Below are positions 1-8,129 of a stretch of DNA of 64,000 nucleotides, piece by piece. The notes below the pieces were generated by a model, which saw only the letters and a list, made by a program, of their open reading frames with translations, did no database searches and was not told the origin of the DNA. The stretch's first letter is position 1. Each line of letters opens with the position of its first letter. Position numbers and translations under genes: made by a program. The DNA lies in the NCBI RefSeq assembly GCF_001544615.1, contig NZ_FCNV02000016.1, positions 1 to 64,000 of the forward strand, in the 5' to 3' direction. The DNA comes from Caballeronia concitans (GTDB lineage Bacteria > Pseudomonadota > Gammaproteobacteria > Burkholderiales > Burkholderiaceae).

Positions 1-305
1 ACCATGCGCAAGGTCATCGCGGTCAGCTTCGCGCTGCCGTGCTGTTTGATCGACGCCTTCAGGTGGTCGGCCAGCACCGACGAGCCGTGCCGTAACGCCA
101 GCTGCACCAGGTCATCGCGCATCGTGCGCAGATACCGCTCCATCGCGTCCGCGCTCGCAGCGTGGGGCGCGTGCTCCGGATCGTAGTAAAGCCGCGCGAT
201 GGTCGCCGCCGGCAGGCGTTGCACGAACGCGCGCAGCGCGGCAAAGTCGGTGCGCGTGTAGGTGCGCGGCGGCGGCAGGGTCAGCTGTTGCGGTTGATTG
301 GCCAT
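1..305 (-). CDS. Site-specific tyrosine recombinase, N-terminal part (cut by window edge)
   Basis: About 101 codons read leftwards from an ATG at 305 and run off the window without a stop. The N-terminus (PPPRTYTRTDFAALRAFV, then IARLYYDP and a run containing MERYLRTMRDDL) resembles the N-terminal SAM-like domain of the long phage-type integrases common in Burkholderia genomes and plasmids. The catalytic domain lies outside the window, so the R-H-R-Y residues cannot be checked. Such enzymes recombine short attachment or resolution sites; here it could serve plasmid dimer resolution or an integrated element. Family assignment is from recalled similarity of the N-terminal block. Confidence 0.62.
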   Translation of the reverse strand, partial: MANQPQQLTLPPPRTYTRTDFAALRAFVQRLPAATIARLYYDPEHAPHAASADAMERYLRTMRDDLVQLALRHGSSVLADHLKASIKQHGSAKLTAMTLRM

Positions 306-393
306 CGCAATGTTCTGGTTGATTCTCAACGGAAGCCCACGGCTCCCCCGATGCGGCTCGCTCGGTGAGCCTTTTCAGGGGCGGACGGTGAGC

Positions 394-870
394 TTATTCG
401 GGCGACTCGTCTCGTCCGATTGCGAACAGCCGCTGATCCCACACGACCAGCTGCGGCGCCGACACCACTAAACGGCTGGCATCCGGATGCGTCGGATTGA
501 CCACCGCATTGCATTCCGCCCGCGCGACCACCGACGGCACAATCAAAATAGCCGACCGGCCCTCGACGATCCACCGGTCGCCGAAGCGTCGTGCGACCTG
601 CACATCGGGGGCATCCCAGCCGGCGGGCAGGTCGTCGACGCTGACCCGCTCGATCGGCACGTCCTCCGGCACCTGCGCTTCAACCCACACGTGGTGCTTC
701 GGCACTTTGCCGATGCGTGCATGGACCAGCACCTCGAGCATGGCCCCCGCGAAATTCAGCGCGCCGTAGATGACCGGTCGCCCCGGACTATTAAAACGCC
801 CCCCGACCAGCATCGCGCCGGTGCCGCTCCACACCGGATGACGCCGGTCGGCAATTCGAAAAATCCGCAT
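394..870 (-). CDS. RES-domain toxin of a RES/Xre toxin-antitoxin pair
   Basis: The 158-residue protein begins MRIFRIADRRHPVWSGTGA and carries the family landmarks: GGRFNSPGRPVIYGA near residues 23-37, an early Arg and Tyr typical of the NAD-binding pocket, then LEVLVH and a late NPTHPDASR segment. RES proteins degrade NAD+ and arrest growth when not held by their partner. Its gene lies 58 nt after the partner antitoxin gene on the same strand, the usual antitoxin-then-toxin order. Length is normal for the family (about 150-160 residues). On a plasmid segment this is most simply a maintenance or addiction module; that role is inference. Confidence 0.88.
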   Translation of the reverse strand: MRIFRIADRRHPVWSGTGAMLVGGRFNSPGRPVIYGALNFAGAMLEVLVHARIGKVPKHHVWVEAQVPEDVPIERVSVDDLPAGWDAPDVQVARRFGDRWIVEGRSAILIVPSVVARAECNAVVNPTHPDASRLVVSAPQLVVWDQRLFAIGRDESPE

Positions 871-928
871 CAGGCCCGTCCCTCGCCCGCTGCCCCCGCT
901 TGTTTGTTACCGCTTCCTATATAGAAGG

Positions 929-1357
929 TCATGCCGGCAGCCCATAAAACAGTTTCCACAACAGCTCCTCGACGCGCCGCGCGCCGAGCTCGGTCAACGC
1001 GACCTCGACCGGCGTGCGCCCTTCGAGCAGCGGGTGCGCGGTGTTCAGGAACTCGCGCGTATCCGCCTCGTCATCCCACACGTAGCGGGCGGTCGCGACG
1101 ATCCGCGCAAGCCGTTCGGTCTTCTCCGACTCGTCGGGACTCAGCTTGTCGCGGCGGCGTTTGAAGGTCGCTTCCGGCACGATGCGCGCGAGCAGCGCGC
1201 GGCGTTCCTCGGCGCTACGGGTCGCGTGCTCGACCCCTTCCTTCAATGCCGACTTGGGCAGCCCGTCGCGGACCTGCGCGTCGAGTTCGGCGATCGAGTG
1301 CGGGGTCAAGGGCAGCGCCATCACTGCGGCGATCTGTTCGGGCGACACCAGCAGCAT
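929..1357 (-). CDS. Xre/MbcA/ParS-type antitoxin (DUF2384) partner of the RES toxin
   Basis: The chosen ATG at 1357 gives 142 residues and is preceded by an AAGGAGAG ribosome binding site 5 nt away; an upstream ATG at 1423 lacks one. The N-terminal half is Xre-like, and the C-terminal half (from about residue 75, with a TRYVWDDE-like ARYVWDDEADTREFLNT stretch, then PLLEGRTPVEVALTELGARRVEELL) is the DUF2384 toxin-binding domain that plugs the RES active site. A TATAAT-like -10 element reads leftwards at 1388-1393. Such antitoxins usually repress their own operon. Confidence 0.88.
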   Translation of the reverse strand: MLLVSPEQIAAVMALPLTPHSIAELDAQVRDGLPKSALKEGVEHATRSAEERRALLARIVPEATFKRRRDKLSPDESEKTERLARIVATARYVWDDEADTREFLNTAHPLLEGRTPVEVALTELGARRVEELLWKLFYGLPA

Positions 1358-1387
1358 GAGGCTCTCCTTGGAATCAGTTGAACCTTC

Positions 1388-1393
1388 ATTATA
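1388..1393 (-). promoter_or_regulatory. -10 element of the RES/Xre operon promoter
   Basis: The minus strand reads TATAAT here, 31 nt upstream of the antitoxin start. No convincing -35 hexamer was found at 16-18 bp spacing, so activation or autoregulation may matter. Only the hexamer itself is seen; promoter function is inferred. Confidence 0.4.
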
Positions 1394-1469
1394 GACCAAC
1401 TGATACCTATACCGTACCGGCACGAGACGTAAAGCCGCCTACCGGCTATTCTAGCCATTAAACCATTCA

Positions 1470-1489
1470 CTGCTAATAGTAATTAGCAG
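1470..1489. promoter_or_regulatory. Perfect 8-bp inverted repeat, possible operator
   Basis: The arms CTGCTAAT and ATTAGCAG flank AGTA. It lies upstream of the RES/Xre promoter and downstream of the cold-shock gene. There is no T-run, so it is not an intrinsic terminator; an operator for the antitoxin or another regulator is possible but unproven. Confidence 0.3.
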
Positions 1490-1602
1490 ACAAGGCCCGT
1501 TTTGGTATTGAGTCGTTTTGGGGCAGTCGCGGCGACATTTTTGGCCTCCACCCTGCTCTACCAGCGCCCCGGCGACCGCTCGGATCGCCAGGACGCCGTG
1601 AC

Positions 1603-1806
1603 TTACGCCGGCTTGATGTTTGACGCCTGTTTGCCCTTCGGCCCCATCTTCTCGTCGTAGGTCACCTTCTGGCTTTCGGCGAGCGTTTTAAACCCTTCGG
1701 CGCGAACCTCTGAGAAGTGGGCGAACAGATCGTCACCGCCGCCGTCCGGCGTGATGAAGCCGAAACCCTTTGCATCGTTGAACCACTTGACCGTACCGGT
1801 TGCCAT
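1603..1806 (-). CDS. Cold-shock protein, CspA family
   Basis: The 67-residue protein starts [19 protein letters not shown] and contains both nucleic-acid-binding motifs, KGFGFI (RNP1) and DLFAHFS (RNP2-like), then the usual [13 protein letters not shown] end. It is a single OB-fold RNA/DNA chaperone. The full length matches the family (65-70 residues), so the ATG at 1806 is preferred over an in-frame upstream extension to 1968, which adds unrelated sequence. CspA-type genes often have long 5' leaders; about 160 bp of non-coding DNA lies upstream before the decayed region. Whether expression is cold-inducible cannot be told from sequence. Confidence 0.95.
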   Translation of the reverse strand: MATGTVKWFNDAKGFGFITPDGGGDDLFAHFSEVRAEGFKTLAESQKVTYDEKMGPKGKQASNIKPA

Positions 1807-2159
1807 GTGTGTTTGACCCAAGAAAGAGTTGAGGACGGCGCCCGCCATCTCGCGAGCGCGGGTGCCTATCTTGATCGTGGGGCTCGTGCGAGGCAACCCG
1901 GTATATCCCCCCGCAGAGATGACTGGCAAACGAGCCTGACCGGTGCCCACGCGTTGGTCTAGCCTCATACGGGGACGTTATCAGGCTTGAACAGTGTGTC
2001 CGATCAGAAGCTTTCCGACGCAAGGCGACCGGCGGAGCCCTCAGCCCAGCCCTATGCCGGTCTCAGTACAGCCAGACGGCAGGACAAATCCGACTGTAAC
2101 GGTTAGACGCCCATGACACGTGATAACTCAAAGCTGCGGATCTACGTCCGGCCAGGGAC

Positions 2160-2440
2160 AGTGGGTCGACCACCATGTCGACGCCTACAGTGGCCTCGAC
2201 ATCGCCGTGACTGTGCGGCGCCGGGGGATCGAAGGGCCGTGCTGGACGGCCTGGGCATGCGTCCGATGCGCATCGACGTCGAGCCGCTGGACACGGGGGA
2301 GCCGCTCACTCGAAGTGGCGCCCAGCCGCTGACGCTGGCCCATCTGCACCGCATGCTGACCATGGCGGATGGACACGTCGGCTCAGCTGGTGCGCTGGTC
2401 CGCGCGCAGCAGGACCGCCTCGGGACGCTCGCGTGCGAAG
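2160..2440 (+). repeat. Diverged repeat, copy A (decayed gene fragment)
   Basis: This segment aligns by eye over about 270 bp with 2826-3110. Conceptual translations share VDHHVDAYSG versus ADHYVDANGA, and DGLGMRPMRIDV versus DGLGVLPTRFDV, in frames that shift along the segment. The pattern of shared protein motifs with broken frames suggests two relics of one former gene. The family was not recognised. Confidence 0.4.
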
Positions 2441-2825
2441 GACGATGCGCTGCGGGGCCAGATTTTTGTTGGGTAACTACGCGAGACCTTCAGACGATGA
2501 CCGCACACCGCCAGTTGATTGCCGAACAAATCGAGCGCTCGAGACTAAGGCGACAAAGATCCGAGCGGGTCGATCATCGACGAGCAACCCGCTGCATCCG
2601 TCTCAATGCAGCGGACCCATGCCTTCTAGATTCCCGCTTCATTGCTTATAAGGGCTTGACGAGCCGGACGTCGGTGGCCAAATTTCGCCGCGTAGTCGGC
2701 CGGCGGGTGCCGCGGCCCCCATGCTGTTCCAGACACTGCCCGAAGATCGAACGGACCCGTGGCAACGTAGCGCAGTCATGAAACTTAATGCCGCCGCACC
2801 TACGGTTCTCCGTCCCGACGGACGC

Positions 2826-3110
2826 TTGGCGGACCATTACGTCGACGCCAACGGCGCCTTCGACAAAGTACGCGATGGGCGTCGCTGGGGCCGTCAACGC
2901 CGCTGCGATCGACGGCTTGGGCGTGCTTCCGACGCGATTTGACGTCGCGCCGCGAAGCTCTGCTGAGCCGCCCAGGCGGAAAAGCGACGCCTAGCCGCTG
3001 AGCCTCTGAACAACGCATGCTGCTTGGCGGATCGGGACATCGGCGCGGCGAGGCGCTCATCCATGGGCAGGACGACCGCCGGACGACGTTGTCCGCGACG
3101 GAGACTACAG
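2826..3110 (+). repeat. Diverged repeat, copy B (decayed gene fragment)
   Basis: Partner of copy A at 2160-2440. The reading shifts from the frame giving ADHYVDANGAFDK to the one giving GAVNAAAIDGLGVLPTRFDV, so at least one frameshift is present. Downstream both copies keep a short match around CGCATGCTG and a GCGGATxGxACA block. No function can be assigned. Confidence 0.4.
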
Positions 3111-3607
3111 GGCGCGGCGACACGGATCGTTGAGGCTCACAAAAATGCCTGCGAAGCGGGGCGGACGCCCGTAACCGACGCTCTTGCCAAGCTAAGCTCT
3201 CGCCATCGGGAAGTCTAGCCGAGATGCGACCTGCTTCATTGCGGCAATCGCTGCTGCAATGACAGTTAAGCTGTCGTCGTAGGCAGTCGGACTAGCATGC
3301 TTAGCGTGTTGGGCGATCGATAAACCAGATTGGTAGTTGCATCGGCATGCTCTCGGAAGCAGCCGACATATCGTCAATTAGCGGGATGGGTGCCCGTTAA
3401 GACGATGAAGCGAGCAACGGGGACGTTGCTGCCGGCATCGAGCGATCGTCCCCGCCGGCGATCGTCTCAGCGACCAATTGCCCGCCGAGGAGCAAGATCA
3501 AAGAGTGGAGCAGTCCGCCCATCGACCAGCGCGCGAAAATATTTTTCGGTGCCCGCTGGATACATGCGCACGAAAGAGCGTTTTTGCTGCAAGTCTCGTG
3601 GGGACTA

Positions 3608-3623
3608 GTTCACCCGGGTGAAC
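3608..3623. promoter_or_regulatory. parS: Candidate parS site 1 (16-bp perfect palindrome over the parB stop)
   Basis: GTTCACCCGGGTGAAC is a perfect palindrome (18 bp including the flanking A/T pair) that includes the parB stop codon at 3610-3612. The identical 16-mer recurs at 3745-3760. Sixteen-bp palindromes beginning GTT and ending AAC are the usual form of ParB-binding parS sites, so these two are the natural candidates for the centromere of this replicon. Binding is inferred from form and location. Confidence 0.72.
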
Positions 3624-4566
3624 TCTCAGACTGTAGTGATGCCAAGAAAGCGCGAAGCGATTCCAACTTTTCTGGACCTATGGCTGCCTTATCAATGTCG
3701 ATAGTTGCCTTCTTGTCTGTCTCATTCCAAGTGCCGAACGCAAAGTTCACCCGGGTGAACTTCTGGGCGCTACGATTGATAAGGGCTTCGTAAATCGCCT
3801 TCGGCGGAAGAGACTTGCCTGCGATTGCTTTCGCTGCACTTATAACCGCGGCGGAATCAACATCAATGACCTGCCGTAACTTTTCAGCCCACTTCGGCTG
3901 GATATCGCTGGGCGACCGAAACGCATTAACAACGGCATCAGGCAGTTCAGCGAGTGCACTGTACCGGCTCATCAAACTTTTGGTTTTCCCCAGTACGGCT
4001 GCGATCTCCGACCAGTTTCGGTAGAGCTTGAGATCAATCGCTCGTCTGTAATGCATGGCGAGTTCATACGCCGACAGGTCTTTTCGCTGTTCGTTTTCCC
4101 TGCTCATCTCTTCGAACAGGTCCTTGTCGGACATGTCCTCCTGAATCATTGCCAGGACCGGTAGTCCAAGTTCTAAGCACGCTCGATGTCGTCTGTGTCC
4201 AAACACAACTTCGTAGTTCGGGCCAATTCGCCTCACCTTGATTGGCTGTACGTTTCCGCCCGCGCTCAAGATCTCTTGCTTGAATGTTTCGAATGAAGGT
4301 CCTTCGAACGAACCCGCGATTCGATTTGCAAACTTCGACGCTTTGATCGAATCTGCTGCGAGTTTCCGTGTCGCGAGCGCACCATCGTGAAGCGCAAGTC
4401 TCCTTTGCGCCTCGCTCAGGTCCCTTTCGACCTTTTCGAGTTCTCCTGTGAAATCCGTGACTCTGTTCATTGCGATTCGCGGCGTTCTACGCTCCAAACG
4501 TGGCATAAGTGCCGGATCCAATGCCGCAGCGGCGAGTCGGGCCGCCTCCTCTTTCTTACTTGTCAT
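3610..4566 (-). CDS. parB: ParB-family plasmid partition protein
   Basis: The 318-residue protein has the ParB/Spo0J order: a charged N-terminus that would contact ParA, an N-terminal CTP-binding core with the GHRRHRA box near residue 123, then ENEQRKDLSAYELAMHY and a helix-turn-helix (WSEIAAVLGKTKSLMSRYSAL, about residues 184-205). It binds parS and activates the ParA ATPase to segregate plasmid copies. It follows parA on the same strand with an 11-nt gap, so both are probably one autoregulated operon. Two identical candidate parS palindromes lie in this gene: one encodes part of FTRVN near the C-terminus and the other overlaps the stop codon. Confidence 0.93.
   Translation of the reverse strand: MTSKKEEAARLAAAALDPALMPRLERRTPRIAMNRVTDFTGELEKVERDLSEAQRRLALHDGALATRKLAADSIKASKFANRIAGSFEGPSFETFKQEILSAGGNVQPIKVRRIGPNYEVVFGHRRHRACLELGLPVLAMIQEDMSDKDLFEEMSRENEQRKDLSAYELAMHYRRAIDLKLYRNWSEIAAVLGKTKSLMSRYSALAELPDAVVNAFRSPSDIQPKWAEKLRQVIDVDSAAVISAAKAIAGKSLPPKAIYEALINRSAQKFTRVNFAFGTWNETDKKATIDIDKAAIGPEKLESLRAFLASLQSESSPG
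3745..3760. promoter_or_regulatory. parS: Candidate parS site 2 (inside parB)
   Basis: The same 16-bp palindrome as at 3608-3623, here extended to 20 bp with flanking AA/TT. It lies within the parB coding sequence, 137 bp (centre to centre) from site 1. Conservation of the exact 16-mer inside a coding region, where synonymous drift would be free, supports selection for the DNA sequence itself. Confidence 0.72.
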
Positions 4567-4577
4567 CAGCTAACTCC

Positions 4578-5744
4578 TCAATTAACCCAGACACGCCTGA
4601 TTTGAGCCTCTACTTGGTCGACGGCTGCGTCATAGGCAACTCGCGCCGTCTGATATGTCTTGGCACTACCCGTGTACTTGGTTATGTCGTAGACCGTAGA
4701 AAACTTCGTCCCGGACGAGCTCGATACAACTGTCTTCGGAATTTCGCCTGTCATTAGCTTGTCCCCGTATGCCACTTTTACCCATTCCCTTACCACGCTT
4801 TCGTTCACATTTCCCTGCCCCTCGGTCATGCAAAGCAGCACGTCGATAAATTTCCACGTCTTTTCAGCACCCGCTTGCTCGGCAATCGAAGAAGCTAAAC
4901 CCGAAAAAAGAGTCCAGAACTGGCTCGAACTGGCGAAGTCCATGCCGCGAGGTGGTATCGGCATGATCAGCCCGTCAGCAGCGAAGAAGGCGTTCAAAGA
5001 CAAGTAGGAAAGCGTTGGCGAGGTGTCAATTAGAATGACGTCATACTCCGCTCGAAGGTCCTGCAATCCTTTGTTCAGCACGTCATAGAACCGAAAATCG
5101 GGCTCGCGCTTCGACTGTCGACTTGGGATGTGAAACTCCGCTGCGAAGGCGACTGGGCTACAACCGACGACGTCCAATCCATCCCAGTAGGTCGGCTTGA
5201 CTGCATACTGGAGCGACAGCTCATCCCCAGCGCATAGCGGCAAAATAGTGTCTTCCTCTTGGACTTGAGTATCTGGCAGGTAACCGCATAGGCTCGTAAG
5301 CGACCCCTGCGGGTCCAGATCTATGCACAACACCCGGTACCCAAGAAGCGACAGCCCTTGTGCCATACACATTGTCGTAGTCGTTTTACTTACACCGCCT
5401 TTGCTGTTTCCGGTCGTTACGACTACCGCCCGGTCATCTGGTCCTCGCGTATAGGACCGCCCGTAAGCACGTGCCCAGCGCCGCGCCTCGGCCAACGTGA
5501 AATCGCGACGGGATTTGTTTATTTCCTTGCCGGCGGGAAGATCTCCCTTTGCGACCCGTCTCATGAGGGCGCTGCGATCGATGCGGCAAAGAGCAGCAAG
5601 CTGGGCGACGGAGAAAGTAGGGGCCTTTTTGATGTAATCCGGCGAAAAAATGCTGTTCCGAACACGCTCTACAACGTCCGCTACGCGATTGGCCTGATCC
5701 TCAATGTCATCGATCGTGTATTCAGGGCGCAAAGGATCAATCAT
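4578..5744 (-). CDS. parA: ParA-family partition ATPase with N-terminal helix-turn-helix
   Basis: The 388-residue protein is the large (type Ia) form. Residues about 1-100 hold a DNA-binding region (FSVAQLAALCRIDRSALMRR) that typically represses the parAB promoter. The ATPase follows: a deviant Walker A motif GNSKGGVSKTTTT with the signature lysine near residue 111, Walker A' (CIDLDPQGS), and a switch region (VILIDTSPTLSYLSLNA). It powers plasmid positioning with ParB. The gene diverges from the replication initiator across an 84-bp intergenic region, giving the compact rep-par core usual for low-copy plasmids. Confidence 0.94.
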   Translation of the reverse strand: MIDPLRPEYTIDDIEDQANRVADVVERVRNSIFSPDYIKKAPTFSVAQLAALCRIDRSALMRRVAKGDLPAGKEINKSRRDFTLAEARRWARAYGRSYTRGPDDRAVVVTTGNSKGGVSKTTTTMCMAQGLSLLGYRVLCIDLDPQGSLTSLCGYLPDTQVQEEDTILPLCAGDELSLQYAVKPTYWDGLDVVGCSPVAFAAEFHIPSRQSKREPDFRFYDVLNKGLQDLRAEYDVILIDTSPTLSYLSLNAFFAADGLIMPIPPRGMDFASSSQFWTLFSGLASSIAEQAGAEKTWKFIDVLLCMTEGQGNVNESVVREWVKVAYGDKLMTGEIPKTVVSSSSGTKFSTVYDITKYTGSAKTYQTARVAYDAAVDQVEAQIRRVWVN

Positions 5745-5828
5745 TGTCCGTCCGATTAGAAATTGTTGTTATACTCGAAAAAAGTAATCGGCAATAGAAT
5801 ACCTGATCGACGCCGAGGAACAAAGCAA
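5745..5828. promoter_or_regulatory. Divergent parAB / rep promoter region
   Basis: Eighty-four bp separate the divergent parA and trfA-like starts. The segment is AT-rich relative to its surroundings (TTGTTATACTCGAAAAAAG) and must hold both promoters. A GAGGA ribosome binding site precedes the initiator start. ParA, by its N-terminal helix-turn-helix, probably represses here. Confidence 0.45.
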
Positions 5829-6806
5829 ATGACAAAGAAAACACCGAGTTTGATTTCCTCCGAATTTCTTGAATCCCCAGATACGGCCGAGAAGGTAGCA
5901 GTCAAGGAGACAGCTCTCGAGATCGTCGCAAGGCTAGAGAAATCCCTCGCCGGTAGGAACAGCTCAAATCAACAGTCGCCACGACCACCGACTCGTGTCC
6001 AGATTCCGCTATGGTCGGAAGACCATCGGCCCGTGCTGCACGATCTGGTTCGGTCCGCGCTCTTCACCTGCGGGCAAAGGGATGCACGTATGGATCTCAA
6101 GGCGAAGCCGATCTGTGCGCTAGAACACATCAAGATCACGTACACGGGAGAGGAACTACGTCAGCGCGACTATGACGTGTACTTGCAGATCCTCCATTTG
6201 TCTCGCGGTGCCACTGTTGACAATCGACAGGAGTGGGTCGAGTTCGAGGCCCGTTCTCTTATAAAGATGCTGGGCTGGACTCAAAACTCTCGCAGCCTCG
6301 TAGAACTGCGGGAAACCATACGTCGATTAACGGCGTGCGCGCTGGAAGTAACTCGCTCCCGCACGAAAAGCAGCGCTCCCGTGGTCTACGGCGGACCACT
6401 CCTGCTGAAATACGCCGGTGCCCAAGAAGGCGGTTTTGACGAAGTGACCTTTTGGAAGGTGCAGATAAACAGCGAGGTCGCAGCACAGCTCAAACCTGGG
6501 GATTACACACGTATCGACTGGCAAATTAGGACCAAGCTTTCTCCTTTGGAGAAGTGGCTGCACGCCTTCTACTCGACCAATCAACATCCGTATCCGATGA
6601 AGGTCGAGACAATACACAAGCTATGTGGATCTCGTATGGCTGAGGTCAAATTTTTCCGCCGCGCGATCAAAGCCGCACTGGACCGCTTGACGGAAGTAGG
6701 GTTCCTTTCGTCTTGGCAATTGGACGAAACGGACAAGGTAAGGGTGGTCCGCAGTCAAATGCTTACTGCCAACGCCGATAGGGTAGCGAGCGACGGGGTC
6801 CGTTGA
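5829..6806 (+). CDS. trfA: TrfA-family plasmid replication initiator
   Basis: The 325-residue protein (start at 5829, behind GAGGA; an in-frame ATG at 5763 would read into the parA promoter) contains the TrfA domain: RDYDVYLQILHLSRG, then SLIKMLGWTQNSRS, LRETIRRLTACALEV, and two winged-helix-like segments to the end. TrfA proteins bind iterons and load host DnaB. Directly downstream are five iteron copies spaced 21 bp apart, plus others, which is the expected target. The protein is similar in layout to the IncP initiator but the iteron sequence differs, so this is a separate incompatibility type. Confidence 0.88.
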   Translation: MTKKTPSLISSEFLESPDTAEKVAVKETALEIVARLEKSLAGRNSSNQQSPRPPTRVQIPLWSEDHRPVLHDLVRSALFTCGQRDARMDLKAKPICALEHIKITYTGEELRQRDYDVYLQILHLSRGATVDNRQEWVEFEARSLIKMLGWTQNSRSLVELRETIRRLTACALEVTRSRTKSSAPVVYGGPLLLKYAGAQEGGFDEVTFWKVQINSEVAAQLKPGDYTRIDWQIRTKLSPLEKWLHAFYSTNQHPYPMKVETIHKLCGSRMAEVKFFRRAIKAALDRLTEVGFLSSWQLDETDKVRVVRSQMLTANADRVASDGVR

Positions 6807-6837
6807 CCCCAGGCTAACGCAACCGCAACTCGACTTC

Positions 6838-6926
6838 AGTCAAATGATCACCAGCGCTTCAAGCAACGGTGACTATTTGACTCGAACAAGATAGCCAGCA
6901 GCCCGGAATCGAGTCAAATAGTCACC
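6838..6926. repeat. Outlying iterons (three copies, one inverted)
   Basis: Copies of a 15-bp motif close to AGTCAAATGNTCACC lie at 6838-6852 (plus), 6868-6882 (minus) and 6912-6926 (plus). They match the iteron array at 7044-7142 but are irregularly spaced and include an inverted copy. Such outliers often serve copy-number control or initiator autoregulation. Confidence 0.7.
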
Positions 6927-7027
6927 AACGGAGCGACGAACCAGCTTTTCGCCCCAAGCCGCAGCGGTCTGTGACGTAAAAAATACAAGAAAGTGCCAGT
7001 TTTCTCTGCACAAGGGATGAGAAGCGC

Positions 7028-7036
7028 ATATCCACA
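7028..7036 (+). promoter_or_regulatory. DnaA box, one mismatch
   Basis: ATATCCACA differs from the consensus TTATCCACA at the first base. It sits 8 bp before the regular iteron array, as in many iteron plasmids that need host DnaA. Confidence 0.5.
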
Positions 7037-7043
7037 GAGCAAT

Positions 7044-7142
7044 AGTCAAATGCTCACCGCTCTAAGTCAGATGCGCACCGATACAAGTCAAATGCTTACC
7101 CGAACTAGTCGGATACACACCCACTGTAGTCAAATAGCCACC
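7044..7142 (+). repeat. Iteron array, five direct repeats at exact 21-bp period
   Basis: Motif copies begin at 7044, 7065, 7086, 7107 and 7128. The conserved part is AGTCAAATGCTCACC with changes mainly in the second half; the remaining 6 bp of each period vary. The exact two-helical-turn spacing places initiator monomers on one DNA face, as expected for TrfA-type initiators. Confidence 0.85.
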
Positions 7143-7310
7143 GCTCGAATGGCGTAAACAACTGAATGTATTAGGAAAACTTGGTCGCTCGGACAGGTGC
7201 TAGAAGGTTTTAAGAAGGTTCTTAGCTCTTTCTTAGACAATCTAAGATATGAAGATTGAGCAATTAGATGCAAAAACGGCGGGAAGACGCTTTTCTTAAA
7301 AAATGCTCGT

Positions 7311-7805
7311 TGCGATAGGCGCCGTATTCGTGTGTGCACAGCGAGAACCACTTCGAAAGCCCGCGACACCACGCTGATTGGCTCGATCGCTGCCTTAGGG
7401 TGCTAGCGTCTAGGTAAGGCTATCCGCACGGCCGCCGGTCAAGCACAAAGGACCGTCTGCAACGCGGGCGCCCCGCTTTGGGCTAAGAGCCGCTTATCAA
7501 AGACGACAGGAATGGCCTCTAAGAACCTTCACCATTGTTTGCCCTCAACGACCCTCCACGGAGCGCCGACAAGGCGATCGCACCCGGCAGACACGCGGTC
7601 AGCAGAGTTTTGCTCGAATGAGCGAGGCAGTAGCGCCGCTCGTGCGCGCATCGTCGCAAATCCCTCACGGTGACGACCGGAGCAATGCCAAGGCGTCGCC
7701 CTCTATGGTCAGCGACCTTTCAACGTCTCACCCAGATAAGTCCTAAACGGCTTCGGCCGAAAGGCGGGCCGTTGGGCCGACTACCTCGGAAAACCGCACT
7801 TCATC
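7311..7805. other. Non-coding stretch between origin and regulators
   Basis: About 500 bp with only short open frames on both strands and no recognised product, promoter or terminator. It probably belongs to the flank of the origin. Confidence 0.4.
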
Positions 7806-8075
7806 TCACGATCCGGAGCCATTCCCATTGCCAGCCTCAGCGCGCGCCAATAGCTGAGAAGGCGACCATTTCAAGACTTCACAAATCCGAAGAATATTAA
7901 GGATCGTGACGTTCCGCTCGCCGCGTTCAATCTTTCCCATGTGACTGCGGTCGATGCGGGCCTCATGCGCGAGCACCTCTTGCGAAAGGCCGCGTTCCTT
8001 GCGCAGCGCGCGAATAGCCCGTCCTAGACCGATAAGATAGCCGGTGCCGTCACTAGCAGCTGAGATTCTTTGCAT
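7806..8075 (-). CDS. XRE-family helix-turn-helix regulator
   Basis: The 89-residue protein is almost entirely one Cro/C1-type DNA-binding domain: GLGRAIRALRKERGLSQEVLAHEARIDRSHMGKIERGERNVTILNILRICEVL in several parts across residues 17-70. The GLSQ start of helix 2 and the IERGERN turn are textbook. Its start overlaps the upstream end of a divergent hypothetical gene, so it may control that gene and itself. Target and signal are unknown. Confidence 0.85.
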   Translation of the reverse strand: MQRISAASDGTGYLIGLGRAIRALRKERGLSQEVLAHEARIDRSHMGKIERGERNVTILNILRICEVLKWSPSQLLARAEAGNGNGSGS

Positions 8076-8129
8076 ACCTCCATGGTCAAGATGCTATGCT
8101 TTTATGACCACGGTATTTACGACCCATTT

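Larger units (their letters stand above)
1807..3607. other. 1.8 kb without a convincing gene
   Basis: Open frames here are short, overlap on both strands and match nothing recognised. The main structure is a diverged duplication (about 2160-2440 and 2826-3110, listed separately). The stretch between the cold-shock gene and the partition genes therefore looks like decayed DNA at the edge of the plasmid core. Confidence 0.55.
6807..7310. other. oriV: Plasmid replication origin (oriV) region
   Basis: About 500 bp directly downstream of the initiator contain eight related iterons (6838, 6868 inverted, 6912, and five at 7044-7142), a near-consensus DnaA box at 7028-7036, and an AT-rich stretch from about 7150 to 7300 that could be the unwinding element. 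No gene is convincing here. The combination of initiator gene, iterons, DnaA box and AT-rich tract is the classical theta origin layout. Confidence 0.78.

Noticed and set aside
2113-2781. 222-codon plus-strand frame as a gene
   Set aside because: Arg-rich, no recognisable protein, and it crosses one of the diverged repeats in a frame that does not hold the shared motifs throughout.
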